The notes: generated from the letters alone by a model not told the origin. A stretch of DNA of 22,156 bases from SIG673 sp964570105 (GCA_964570105.1 CAZMWM010000023.1:1-22156); one strand, 5' to 3'; positions 1 through 6,978 are shown, counted from the first letter of the stretch. Made by a program: numbers and translations.

Positions 1-29
1 CAAATTGCTACCGCCGCGGAGCGGCGATC

Positions 30-77
30 GGCTCCCTTGTGTAAAGGGAGCTGTCGCCGAAGGCGACTGAGGGATTG
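30..77 (+). repeat. 48 bp palindromic repeat, family R1, left copy
   Basis: This 48 bp unit contains two hairpins in tandem: GCTCCCTT/AAGGGAGC around GTGT, and GTCGCC/GGCGAC around GAA, followed by tGAGGGATTG. The same unit occurs once more, inverted, at 22087-22134, with a single mismatch in 48 positions. I recall very similar short palindromic units scattered through intergenic DNA of Oscillospiraceae genomes; that part is memory, not a search. There is no coding potential. It probably belongs to a non-autonomous dispersed repeat family. Confidence 0.85.
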
Positions 78-86
78 TAAAAACAA

Positions 87-133
87 AAGTTCCCATCTAT
101 GAGCTAAGCCCCCGCCCTACGGAAGCTCCGTAG
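87..133 (+). repeat. Dispersed repeat, family R2, copy 1, with terminal hairpin
   Basis: This stretch starts with AAGTTCCCATCTATGAG, continues with AAGCCCCCGCCCTAC, and ends in a perfect 7 bp inverted repeat CTACGGA/TCCGTAG (117-133) with a 3 nt loop. Related sequence occurs at 189-228, at 14601-14655 (CCCGCCCTAC part) and, inverted, at 22022-22039 (AAGTTCCCACCTAT part). Every copy lies between genes. It is best read as a second short dispersed repeat family. Confidence 0.6.
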
Positions 134-188
134 TTTCTGCTTAAATTTCATTGTGATAATGCGAGGTCGCGACCGAATTTAATTTCTT

Positions 189-228
189 AAGTTCCCATCT
201 ATAAGCCAATCCCGACCTACAGGCAACC
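189..228 (+). repeat. Dispersed repeat, family R2, copy 2
   Basis: AAGTTCCCATCTATAAGC is followed by CCCGACCTACAGG and CAACCA. The first half matches the unit at 87-104. The second half matches 14637-14655, which reads CCCGCCCTACAGG then TAACCA. The copy is more degraded than the one at 87-133 and lacks its hairpin. Between the two copies, 134-188 holds a 10 bp palindrome GGTCGCGACC (165-174) and no other structure that I can name. Confidence 0.55.
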
Positions 229-310
229 AGCCGTAAACACATAAAATGAAGAGCATATTGCCCCAAAGTACCCGAAATGTTACCGTCAAAGCGTATTCGA
301 AGCCTACGTC

Positions 311-339
311 TTGACTTTTAATTCAATTTATATTATAAT
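311..339 (+). promoter_or_regulatory. Sigma-A type promoter of the AraC-family gene
   Basis: The -35 box is TTGACT (311-316) and the -10 box is TATAAT (334-339), with a spacer of exactly 17 bp. Transcription would start near 346, about 43 nt before the ATG at 389. A ribosome binding site AAAGGTGTGA lies in this leader at about 376-385. The match to the housekeeping consensus is close, so the regulator probably has a strong basal promoter. Confidence 0.75.
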
Positions 340-388
340 GAAAAAAAGCGCAAAAACAATAGACGATATTACAGAAAAGGTGTGAGAT

Positions 389-1249
389 ATGAGCAAGATA
401 GATGTTTCTGACTCTTTCGTGAGATTTAAAGGAAAGGAAAAAGCAGTCGCGTTCATAACGGACGACGGACGCCCGTTTTCAAGTGCGATCATCGGGATCA
501 CCTATCCTTTCGCGGATTATGAGATACACCGCCCGGAAAATTCATCCCAAAATGTACTGGAATACGTGACAGAAGGCAGTGGAGAGATATTTCTCGACGG
601 AAAATGGCAGACCGTCAACGCCGGCGACGTATACGTCCTCCGCGCCTGCGACCGTCACGAATATCGCTCAAATCCCAAGCATCCGTGGAAAAAGCTTTGG
701 ATAAACTACGTTTCCGACTATATCTCCGCATTTTTTGATGCTTATAAGGTAAAAAGCGGCATCTATCGTTCCGATACCGCCAAAACGTATTTCGAAACGC
801 TGTACGAGCACTCAAAGCAACGCAAGGAGTTCAAGAACGTTTGCTTTGAGATAGCCGACTGCGTACATAAAATAATTGAAGCGATATCCGCGGAGAACGT
901 CGAGACGTCGGACGCGTACAGGATAAAGGAAGCGCTGAACGCATCGGTATATAAAAAGCTCAGCCTTGACAAGCTTTCGGAACGGCTCCATATCTCAAGA
1001 TCCAACGTGATACGGGTGTTCAAAAAGAACTACGGCGTCCCTCCGTACGAATATCTGATAGAGCTTAAGCTCACAGCCGCCAAGGCGCTTCTCCGCGAAA
1101 CGCTGATGAGCATAAAGGAGATAGCAGAAAAGCTGCAAATATCCGACGAGCACTATTTTTCCACCCTATTTTATAAAAAGGTGGGTGTGCGCCCGCGCGA
1201 TTACCGAGCCGCCAATATTTGTGTCGACACGCTCACATTATCGCAATAA
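389..1249 (+). CDS. AraC-family transcriptional regulator with N-terminal cupin domain
   Basis: This is a 286-residue cytoplasmic DNA-binding regulator. Residues about 50-100 have the pattern of an AraC-type cupin sensor (YVTEGSGEIFLDGKWQTVNAGD, then a PHEY-like RHEY). Residues about 180-275 form the paired helix-turn-helix domain: LSLDKLSERLHISRSNVIRV is the first helix pair, and SIKEIAEKLQISDEHYFSTL followed by the GVRPRDYR signature is the second. The cupin usually binds a sugar or other small ligand, but no ligand can be read from this sequence. The start is fixed by AAAGGTGTGA 4-10 nt upstream. It runs tail to tail into yabQ with one base between the stop codons and no hairpin. No co-directional target gene adjoins it, and the nearest plus-strand gene is the phosphoesterase at 2450. 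The family call is firm and the targets are unknown. Confidence 0.9.
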   Translation: MSKIDVSDSFVRFKGKEKAVAFITDDGRPFSSAIIGITYPFADYEIHRPENSSQNVLEYVTEGSGEIFLDGKWQTVNAGDVYVLRACDRHEYRSNPKHPWKKLWINYVSDYISAFFDAYKVKSGIYRSDTAKTYFETLYEHSKQRKEFKNVCFEIADCVHKIIEAISAENVETSDAYRIKEALNASVYKKLSLDKLSERLHISRSNVIRVFKKNYGVPPYEYLIELKLTAAKALLRETLMSIKEIAEKLQISDEHYFSTLFYKKVGVRPRDYRAANICVDTLTLSQ

Positions 1250-1250
1250 A

Positions 1251-1952
1251 TCAGCGTATCATATCCTTTTTTATCCCCATACCGCGCTCCGCCAATGCGA
1301 TCTCACGCCGCGCATAAGCCCTCCGTCTCCGCCGAGCCGTGCGCATCTCCGACCGACGCTTAAAAGCGCATCCGAGCCTAAGAAAGACGCCGGCACAAAG
1401 TCCGAAAACGAATGAAAACGGCACGCGCAAGACACCGATAACGGTGCGCAAACATCGCCACAGTATAAATACGGCAGCTCGCCCGAGCGCTCGCATCGGT
1501 ACGCCGAGCGTTTTGCGGTATATCAAAGCTCCCAAAAGGATAACGGCAGGCACGAAAGCACGAAGCTCGCCGAAATTAAGCTGAAATACCAGCAGTATGA
1601 GCGATACCGTCACCACCGCCCAGAAGCAGATATCCAAAGCGGCGTTCAGCATCATCTCAAATATCCTCGGTCGGCGCACCTGCGTCATCGCAAGCTTAAG
1701 CATTCCCGAGCACTGCCTTGTGAGCAGAATTCCGCCGTTTTGTTCCGTCTCACCAAAATCTTTTAACGCATCATCTATCAAGTCATTTGTTGTTTTCGTA
1801 CCGCTTTTTATTGCTGTTTTGTAATGTTTTTTGAACAATAACAGCAACCAATCGCGGATAGCCTCGGTGACATCGTAAATAGCACCGAGCGCCGCACCGA
1901 CAACAAACGCAAAGACCAACAACCAACCGTAGACGTTCGCACCGGAATACAT
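1251..1952 (-). CDS. yabQ: Spore cortex/sporulation membrane protein YabQ
   Basis: This is a 233-residue membrane protein with a hydrophobic N-terminus (VYGWLLVFAFVVGAALGAIYD, about residues 8-28), which is the characteristic YabQ opening. It has two more hydrophobic segments near residues 108-128 and 131-150, then a very basic Arg-rich tail (RRRRRAYARRE). In Bacillus subtilis YabQ is a membrane protein of the developing spore needed for cortex formation. The gene follows yabP by 24 nt, with a good ribosome binding site GAGGTGGGAG in the gap, so the two are almost certainly co-transcribed. Family evidence is the combination of N-terminus, size and position next to yabP. The C-terminal Arg-rich stretch varies within the family. 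In most relatives divIC follows; here the next gene is a convergent AraC regulator. Confidence 0.85.
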   Translation of the reverse strand: MYSGANVYGWLLVFAFVVGAALGAIYDVTEAIRDWLLLLFKKHYKTAIKSGTKTTNDLIDDALKDFGETEQNGGILLTRQCSGMLKLAMTQVRRPRIFEMMLNAALDICFWAVVTVSLILLVFQLNFGELRAFVPAVILLGALIYRKTLGVPMRALGRAAVFILWRCLRTVIGVLRVPFSFVFGLCAGVFLRLGCAFKRRSEMRTARRRRRAYARREIALAERGMGIKKDMIR

Positions 1953-1976
1953 TATATCACACTCCCACCTCTGCCG

Positions 1977-2246
1977 TCAGCCGCCGCGCCTGAAAAGCCC
2001 CACTCGCTTGGTCTGCGACTGGGGATAAATGATGCCGTTTACATTTCCCTCTATCTCCACATCTCCGCTCTCCACGTTGAGACTTGTGATCCTCAGCTCC
2101 GTTCCGTCCACGGACAGCACACCTGCCACCGTCTTGAGCACCACGCCCGACTCGTCAAAGTTCAGAACGTCCTCCACTCCGCTCACAAGCATCCTCTCGC
2201 GCCCCTCAAGCTGTATCCTATGCTTCCCTCCGCTAATATCCGCCAT
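1977..2246 (-). CDS. yabP: Sporulation protein YabP
   Basis: This 89-residue protein matches the YabP family in length and pattern: HRIQLEGRERMLVSGVEDVLNFDE near the start, then short beta-strand-like blocks VVLKTVAGVLSVDGTELRI and GDVEIEGNVNGIIY. YabP is required for sporulation in B. subtilis, is made in the mother cell under sigma-E, and is encoded next to YabQ. Its biochemical role is not well defined. The ATG at 2246 is preceded by GGAAAGGA at suitable distance. A candidate sigma-E promoter lies about 40 bp upstream. It is co-transcribed with yabQ. Here it is separated from rqcP, its usual upstream neighbour, by a plus-strand phosphoesterase gene. Confidence 0.88.
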   Translation of the reverse strand: MADISGGKHRIQLEGRERMLVSGVEDVLNFDESGVVLKTVAGVLSVDGTELRITSLNVESGDVEIEGNVNGIIYPQSQTKRVGLFRRGG

Positions 2247-2283
2247 AGCCGTATATCCTTTCCGACGATACCGTCCTTGGATA

Positions 2284-2312
2284 TACTTATGCAGAGCGCG
2301 CCGCCAATATTA
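2284..2312 (-). promoter_or_regulatory. Candidate sigma-E promoter for yabP-yabQ
   Basis: On the minus strand, TAATATT (2306-2312) fits the sigma-E -35 pattern kmATATT exactly. It is followed after 14 bp by CATAAGTA (2284-2291), which shares the invariant CATA of the -10 pattern CATACAmT but not its second half. The start point would be about 30 nt before the yabP ATG. The spacing and the sporulation role of the genes support it; the poor -10 second half weakens it. Confidence 0.4.
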
Positions 2313-2369
2313 CACGCCCCCAAGACCTGCACAGCGGCATCATACAATACACCACTACTTAAGACCTTC

Positions 2370-2382
2370 GTAACAGTGTTAC
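2370..2382. promoter_or_regulatory. Palindrome upstream of the phosphoesterase (possible operator)
   Basis: GTAACAGTGTTAC is a perfect 5+5 bp inverted repeat around a 3 bp centre. It sits in the 203 bp divergent region between yabP and the phosphoesterase, 68 bp before the latter's ATG. A dimeric repressor could bind a site like this, but a 10 bp palindrome can arise by chance. No regulator can be assigned. Confidence 0.25.
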
Positions 2383-2449
2383 ACAGCGCACCTTCAACCG
2401 AGCGATCACGCCACGATAACACAACACCGCAAAGAAAGGAAGTTTAAAA

Positions 2450-3460
2450 ATGCACAAAGATATCGCAGCCAAAGAATGGTTTTATTCTCAAGGAATGATC
2501 GACTACCCGACCGAAGTGAATTTTAAGCATATAAATTGCTATAAAATGAAATACACAGGACAATTAGTGTTCGAGATGCACCTTGATCTCGGCATCAACG
2601 AAGCCGTCGAGATAGCGCAGATCACCGACATACATTTCAACTTCGTCTCATCGCTCAGCGATGCCGGAGACGAGGAGCTTGAATACACCAAACAGTGCCG
2701 TAAATGGAACGCCGAGGGTAGCTCCGCGCTTCCTGCAATAAGAGCGATGGACGTCGCGCAATACGCAGACCTTACCGTCGTGACAGGAGATACCATAGAC
2801 TATCTTTCGCGCGGAGCTATGTTGCTCACGAAGCGTTATTTGCTCGACCGCGACTCCGAGCTTATCATGCTCCTCGGCGGACACGATATCACAAAGCAGA
2901 TGCAGACCGGCATCGCGGATCGGACGCCGCTTTCCGAAAGATACGAGATCTTAAAAGAGATCTGGCGCGACGACCTGTTTTACGTATCAAAGGATGTGGG
3001 TAAGAGCATCCGCGCAGTCTGTCTCGATAACAGTCAAGGGCGCTTTCTCCCCTGCCAACCGAGCAAGCTCGATGGGGATATCCTGCGTGCGCGCAAGGAA
3101 AACAAAAAGCTCTTGCTCTTTATGCACGAGCCTATCGCAACACGTAGCGGATCCTCTCCCGTACAAGCGATGATAACGATGCCGGGCACCGACGCTTATT
3201 ACGACTTCAACAGCGAAGAGGTCATCGGTAATAAAAAGGACACTGACCAAGCCACAGAGCAGACCTACCGCCTGATCACCGAAAACGCCGACGTGATAAG
3301 CGGCGTATTCTGCGGACATCTCCACAGCCCGTTCTATACTGATATTTCGGCAACCTACACGGACGGTGGCGGAGTGCATAACACCACTATTCCGCAATTC
3401 TCAGCTCCCGGAAATCCCTATTTCGGTTGCGGTATACTCACGAGACTGATCGTAAAATGA
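2450..3460 (+). CDS. Calcineurin-like metallophosphoesterase with altered motif III
   Basis: This is a 336-residue predicted cytoplasmic protein with no signal peptide. The five metallophosphoesterase blocks appear in order: D60-x-H62 (ITDIHFNF), GD at 113-114 (VTGDTIDY), G143-G144-H145-D146 (LLGGHD), H226 (LLFMHEP), and GHLH at 289-292. These ligands normally hold two metal ions that hydrolyse phosphomono- or diesters. The third block is normally GNH(D/E); here the Asn, a metal ligand, is Gly (codon GGA at 2879-2881). Either another residue replaces it or activity is reduced. About 50 residues precede motif I, which is longer than usual. The ATG follows GAAAGGAAG at about 8 nt. The gene lies alone on the plus strand inside a minus-strand sporulation cluster and ends in a strong terminator. 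The substrate is unknown. Confidence 0.85.
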   Translation: MHKDIAAKEWFYSQGMIDYPTEVNFKHINCYKMKYTGQLVFEMHLDLGINEAVEIAQITDIHFNFVSSLSDAGDEELEYTKQCRKWNAEGSSALPAIRAMDVAQYADLTVVTGDTIDYLSRGAMLLTKRYLLDRDSELIMLLGGHDITKQMQTGIADRTPLSERYEILKEIWRDDLFYVSKDVGKSIRAVCLDNSQGRFLPCQPSKLDGDILRARKENKKLLLFMHEPIATRSGSSPVQAMITMPGTDAYYDFNSEEVIGNKKDTDQATEQTYRLITENADVISGVFCGHLHSPFYTDISATYTDGGGVHNTTIPQFSAPGNPYFGCGILTRLIVK

Positions 3461-3496
3461 CGTTTGGAACGCAATTTTCGACACAACATAGCAAAA

Positions 3497-3546
3497 ATCA
3501 CCCTTCGACCGTCGGATATTTCCGCGATCAAGGGTGATATTTTTTT
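3497..3546 (+). terminator. Intrinsic terminator between the phosphoesterase and rqcP
   Basis: ATCACCCTT (3497-3505) pairs with AAGGGTGAT (3530-3538) in a perfect 9 bp stem with a 24 nt loop, followed by ATTTTTTT on the plus strand. On the minus strand the stem is followed by a run of five T. It can therefore end transcription from both sides: the phosphoesterase (stop at 3460) and convergent rqcP (stop at 3585). Confidence 0.75.
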
Positions 3547-3584
3547 CACAAAGCGCAAATGCAAGCACAAGAACAGCTCGGCAG

Positions 3585-3854
3585 TCATTCGACCTCGGGC
3601 TTATTTACCCTTTGCTCAAGCACCTCGTACAGAGACGCGGCGTCGTTCTTTTTGGTAAACTCTTTAACGTCGAGCACTCTGATCTTGAGCGTACGCTGAC
3701 CGAACGTTATCTCTATGACGTCATTCTCCTTGACCTCGTACGATGCCTTCGCACGCTTGCCGTTCACGGAAACGTGCTCAGCGTCGCAAGCGTCGTTCGC
3801 CACCGTCCTGCGCTTGATTATGCGCGATACCTTTAAAAATTTATCAAGTCTCAT
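3585..3854 (-). CDS. rqcP: S4-domain RNA-binding protein RqcP (YabO, Hsp15-like)
   Basis: This is an approximately 89-residue basic protein. It opens with the S4 RNA-binding fold signature MRLDKFLKVSRIIKRRTVA, and its second half contains VSVNGKRAKASYEVKENDVIEI. RqcP/YabO binds stalled 50S subunits and helps RqcH add alanine tails in ribosome quality control. Its size is close to B. subtilis YabO (86 residues). The start is uncertain. The ATG at 3854 begins the conserved sequence, but the Shine-Dalgarno GGAGGA (3868-3873) is 13 nt away. An in-frame TTG at 3860 (7 nt from it) or GTG at 3863 (4 nt) may be used instead, adding 2-3 residues. In relatives yabP-yabQ follow directly; here a terminator and an opposite-strand gene intervene. 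Confidence 0.88.
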   Translation of the reverse strand: MRLDKFLKVSRIIKRRTVANDACDAEHVSVNGKRAKASYEVKENDVIEITFGQRTLKIRVLDVKEFTKKNDAASLYEVLEQRVNKPEVE

Positions 3855-3909
3855 CTGCAACACCCGATCCTCCGCGCAAGCGCGAAGCTTCTATTCTCCC
3901 TTATGTCCG

Positions 3910-3946
3910 AAAAATCAAACGGCTGCCCCAATATCGGGACAGCCGT
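3910..3946 (-). terminator. Intrinsic terminator after hup
   Basis: On the minus strand ACGGCTGTCCC pairs with GGGGCAGCCGT (one mismatch) around a short loop, followed by TTGATTTTT. The inverted repeat arms on the plus strand are 3919-3929 and 3936-3946. It lies about 100 nt after the hup stop codon and 50 nt before rqcP. Most hup transcripts probably end here, so rqcP depends on read-through or on a promoter that I could not recognise. Confidence 0.65.
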
Positions 3947-4044
3947 GATCTTGAGCTTATTCCGACATTTCCGGATAGCGAGCGCCAAACACCTCACAAC
4001 GCACAGCGCCGCGAGCCGCAAAGCTCCCCACCTCCGGCTCTGCC

Positions 4045-4320
4045 TTAAGCGTTGAGCGCGTCCTTAAGAGCCTTACCTGCCGTGAACGCGACCTTCTTGC
4101 TTGCCGCAACGGTTATGGTCTCGCCGGTAGCGGGATTTCTTCCCTGATGCTCCGCGCTCTCCTTTACCGCAAAGGTGCCAAATCCGGCTATCTGTATCTT
4201 GTCGCCTGCCTTGAGTGCTTCAACAACAGCCTCGAGCGCCGCATTTACTGCCGCCTCAGCCTCCTTTTTCTTGATATCCGTCTTGGTGGAAACAACTGCT
4301 ATAAGATCAGACTTAGTCAT
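4045..4320 (-). CDS. hup: DNA-binding protein HU
   Basis: This is a 91-residue histone-like protein of the HU/IHF family. MTKSDLIAVVSTKTDIKKKEAEAAVNA is the helical dimer body, GDKIQIAGFGTFAV the central strand region, and GRNPATGE the tip of the DNA-contacting arm with its intercalating proline. The family compacts and bends DNA as a dimer. Length and motifs are complete. The ATG is preceded by AAAGGA at normal spacing, and a strong promoter lies just upstream. Codon choice (frequent GCG/GCC/AAG) suits a highly expressed gene. It sits between mazG and rqcP, an arrangement I recall from other Clostridia. Confidence 0.97.
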   Translation of the reverse strand: MTKSDLIAVVSTKTDIKKKEAEAAVNAALEAVVEALKAGDKIQIAGFGTFAVKESAEHQGRNPATGETITVAASKKVAFTAGKALKDALNA

Positions 4321-4352
4321 AGTTTTAATTTCCTTTCTTTTTTTGTGACATT

Positions 4353-4381
4353 ATTATACCACAATTATTCTCATAAATCAA
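4353..4381 (-). promoter_or_regulatory. Promoter of hup
   Basis: On the minus strand the boxes are TTGATT (4376-4381), a 17 bp spacer, and TATAAT (4353-4358), with an extended -10 (TGG before TATAAT). Transcription would start near 4346, roughly 26 nt before the hup ATG. The AT-rich surroundings and near-consensus boxes suggest high expression. Confidence 0.75.
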
Positions 4382-4449
4382 GTATTCACTCAAAAATTCT
4401 ACATAATCTATCAATCGGCAGATACTTTTTTGTAGAAAATAAATAAAAA

Positions 4450-5142
4450 TCAAGTCTCGTGAGCCTTCAGAAAAGCCTCACACCTGCGTCTAAGCGCCGT
4501 TTCGGCATCAACACCGGCACTCTCCGCCGCACAAAGCACGCCCCAAAGCGCGTCGGCAACACTCTCCTCCGAGACCTCCTTACCGCCAAACAGAGCGTTC
4601 ACGCTCCGCGCATCGGCGTCCGCCCGCTCTCCGTATTTCACGGCTCTATGTATCAGCTTCTGCCCCTTCATAAGAGCCGGCAACGTCACCGGCACCGCTC
4701 GCAGGCGATCATAAAGCGTCTCCTGCCCCTTGGTCTCGGATTTGATCTTTTCCCAATTGCTCAGCACACGCTCGGTGGTGGATGCCTCGACGTCTCCGAA
4801 AACGTGCGGATGACGTTCTACCATCTTTCTGCAAACACCGTTGACCGCGTCGGCATAGGTAAAGCTCCCCTCCTCTTCTCCGAGAACGCTGTGAAAGCAC
4901 ACCTGCAGAAGCACGTCTCCAAGCTCTTCGCACAGCATCTCACCGCTCCCGACCTCTATCGCCTCGACCGCTTCATATGCCTCTTCAAGCAGATCTGCGA
5001 CCAGCGAGCGGTGATCCTGCTCCCTGTCCCAAGGGCAACCCTGCTCGCTTCTCAATATCCGTATCAAGAGCAACAGCTCCTCGGTGGTAAAATTCCGCTT
5101 TGTCCGAAACTCTTCTATCTCTTTTTCGTAGTTCATTTTCAT
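4450..5142 (-). CDS. mazG: Nucleoside triphosphate pyrophosphohydrolase MazG
   Basis: This protein of about 230 residues hydrolyses non-canonical or surplus NTPs to NMP and pyrophosphate in the cytoplasm. The N-terminal MazG domain is clear: GCPWDREQDHRSLVADLLEEAYEAVEA, followed by EELGDVLLQVCFHS, gives the EExxE and ExxD magnesium ligands. It continues with the typical VERHPHVFGD and NWEKIKSE. The second half (LPALMKGQKLIHRAVKYG onward) is the second MazG-like domain, with weaker metal motifs. The start is set by GAGGGGG 8 nt before ATGAAAATGA at 5142; a longer frame to 5217 begins with TTG and has no usable ribosome site. In B. subtilis the homologue YabN carries a tetrapyrrole methylase domain fused in front; it is absent here. 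It is followed by hup. Confidence 0.93.
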   Translation of the reverse strand: MKMNYEKEIEEFRTKRNFTTEELLLLIRILRSEQGCPWDREQDHRSLVADLLEEAYEAVEAIEVGSGEMLCEELGDVLLQVCFHSVLGEEEGSFTYADAVNGVCRKMVERHPHVFGDVEASTTERVLSNWEKIKSETKGQETLYDRLRAVPVTLPALMKGQKLIHRAVKYGERADADARSVNALFGGKEVSEESVADALWGVLCAAESAGVDAETALRRRCEAFLKAHET

Positions 5143-5248
5143 ATGCCCACCCCCTCGCAAACGCGAGCGTTTCCTTTCTCGATCTCTTATTTTTTCGCTT
5201 CGGCTTTTATTACCCAAGCTCCTTCTTACGGCAAAAGCCGATTGCTAA

Positions 5249-5258
5249 ATTATAACAA
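5249..5258 (-). promoter_or_regulatory. Possible extended -10 promoter for mazG
   Basis: On the minus strand TTGTTATAAT contains TATAAT (5249-5254) with a TG extension, in an AT-rich stretch about 100 nt before the mazG start. No convincing -35 box lies 16-18 bp upstream. The mazG gene may have its own promoter as well as read-through from the flippase gene. Confidence 0.35.
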
Positions 5259-5334
5259 CTGCGTTTTATTTCTTTTATTTTGCAGCAATTTTATTCTTGT
5301 AAACTCATTGTGAAACATTTTTTGTCCAAAAGCG

Positions 5335-6978
5335 TTATTTGATCAATCCGAGCCTTCGGAGCGGTGCAAACAGCTTTTCGCCGCCGGGTATAAGATCTGC
5401 ATCCTCGTTTTTTATCGCACCGAACGCAAGCAGAGCCACGGCATAGACCGCCGCCGCCGTACCGATCGCCGCTATCACGCTTGCTCCCGAGCCGTATACC
5501 AAGCTCAGCGCTCGGTACACGAGCGAAGCGCACGCCGCGCAGAGGGCAGACGCCAAGAACGGTACGCCGTATATCTTCACGACCGGGATATCAAGCTCCG
5601 TATGCCTTGATATAAAGCAAAAATTCATAACGGCGACCGTAAAATAGAACGCAAAGGTGCTTATCGGAGCGGCATACATCCCAAGATATCCGTCTCCAAG
5701 CTCCAGCGTCGTCAGGAAATACGCCCCAAGCGCCTTGACCGCGGCTCCGCATCCCATCGATACCAGCGTATAACGTTGCAGACCGTAAGCCTGTAGCACG
5801 CCGTTCGATACCGCCATAACGCCTATCAGAAATACGGACGGCGCAAGCACGGTAAGCAACGGAGCGGCAGACGACACGCTTGCCGAGCCTGTGAATATCA
5901 GCTTCAGTATCGGCTCGCTGAGCGCCGCAAGTCCAAGTGAACAGGGAAGCGATATGAAAGCGGCGAGACGGAAGGCGTTCAGCGCCGCCCCATTTGCCCG
6001 CATAGCGTCCCCCTTGGCTCGCGAAGCGGCTATCAAAGGGACTGTGGCGTTGACTATCGGATATATCAGCGCCGGCGGAAGATTGAAGAGAGTGACGCAA
6101 TACGCGGTGTAATTCCCGTAGGACGCGACCGCGGCGGCTTCGCTCATTCCGGTAGCGGCGAGACGCCTTATTATCACGAGCGTATCCAGCATAGATGACG
6201 TTCCGAGAAGCGACGACGAGAGCATTATCGGCACGGCTATGCGCATCATATCCGCAAACAGCCGTCCTCCTCCCACTCGCGCGACCGAGGTTGCATCATC
6301 ACCAACATTACAGCTCTCGCAAAATCGCCTATCTCTGCCGAAAGCCTTGAAAATAATAAGTAAGAGAGCACCCGCGGCTACCCCAAGCGTCACTCCGACC
6401 GTCGAGCTTGCGGCGACCTCGTATATCGGGCGTCCCAGACTTATCGCATAGGAGCCTAAAAGCAGACCGATGCTCAACTTTCCGACAGCCTCGAGCACCT
6501 CGGAGAGAGCCGTCGGCAGCATATCGGAATGTCCCTGAAAATACCCTCGCAAAGCGCTGGATATACAGATAAAAAAGAACGCCGGCGCTATCGCAAGTAT
6601 ACACATATACGAGAGGTCGGCTGAAATGAACGCCGCAAGCCTGCGGCAAAAAAAGAGCATCATAAACGTCCCGAGCGCCCCCACGGCGGCAAAAAACGTG
6701 ACCGTTATCCGCAGGAGCGACCGCTTATCTTCCCGAAGCCCTCGGGCGTTACATCCCGCTACAGTCAGCGACATAGCCACAGGCAGACCGGCAGTCGAAA
6801 ACATATAGAGCCATGAATATATCTGGTATGCAGTACCGAAGTACCCCATTCCCTCGTCACCGAGCATATTCGTGAGCGGTATCTTGTAAAATACGCCTAT
6901 CACCTTGACGAGCAGATTTGCGGCGGTGAGCATCAAAACGCCCGAGAAAAAGTGACGCTTGTGACCGTTTTTTCCCAT
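5335..6978 (-). CDS. SpoVB/YabM-type polysaccharide and lipid II flippase family membrane protein
   Basis: This is an approximately 547-residue polytopic membrane protein of the MOP superfamily (SpoVB/YabM/MurJ group). The opening HFFSGVLMLTAANLLVKVIGVFYKIPLTNMLGDEGMGYF is the family signature, followed by YQIYSWLYMFSTAGLPVAMS. Many hydrophobic segments extend over the whole length, consistent with about 14 membrane spans. Members move lipid-linked cell wall or cortex precursors across the membrane. The yabM gene holds the equivalent place upstream of mazG in B. subtilis, so this is probably the YabM orthologue. The ATG at 6978 is chosen: GGAGGGG lies 12 nt upstream. An in-frame ATG at 7005 would place that site inside the gene and has no ribosome site of its own. 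Confidence 0.88.
   Translation of the reverse strand: MGKNGHKRHFFSGVLMLTAANLLVKVIGVFYKIPLTNMLGDEGMGYFGTAYQIYSWLYMFSTAGLPVAMSLTVAGCNARGLREDKRSLLRITVTFFAAVGALGTFMMLFFCRRLAAFISADLSYMCILAIAPAFFFICISSALRGYFQGHSDMLPTALSEVLEAVGKLSIGLLLGSYAISLGRPIYEVAASSTVGVTLGVAAGALLLIIFKAFGRDRRFCESCNVGDDATSVARVGGGRLFADMMRIAVPIMLSSSLLGTSSMLDTLVIIRRLAATGMSEAAAVASYGNYTAYCVTLFNLPPALIYPIVNATVPLIAASRAKGDAMRANGAALNAFRLAAFISLPCSLGLAALSEPILKLIFTGSASVSSAAPLLTVLAPSVFLIGVMAVSNGVLQAYGLQRYTLVSMGCGAAVKALGAYFLTTLELGDGYLGMYAAPISTFAFYFTVAVMNFCFISRHTELDIPVVKIYGVPFLASALCAACASLVYRALSLVYGSGASVIAAIGTAAAVYAVALLAFGAIKNEDADLIPGGEKLFAPLRRLGLIK

Noticed and set aside
2183..2422. 79-codon minus-strand frame overlapping the yabP start
   Set aside because: It begins in the divergent region, overlaps yabP out of frame, and contains the yabP promoter and ribosome site. 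No motif is present.
5143..5217. Longer MazG N-terminus starting at TTG 5217
   Set aside because: The only purine-rich site is 1 nt from the TTG, the added 25 residues are Arg/Lys-rich without family similarity, and a GAGGGGG site lies in the correct place for the ATG at 5142.
4459..5313. 284-codon plus-strand frame across mazG
   Set aside because: It is antisense to mazG, whose metal-binding motifs are clear.
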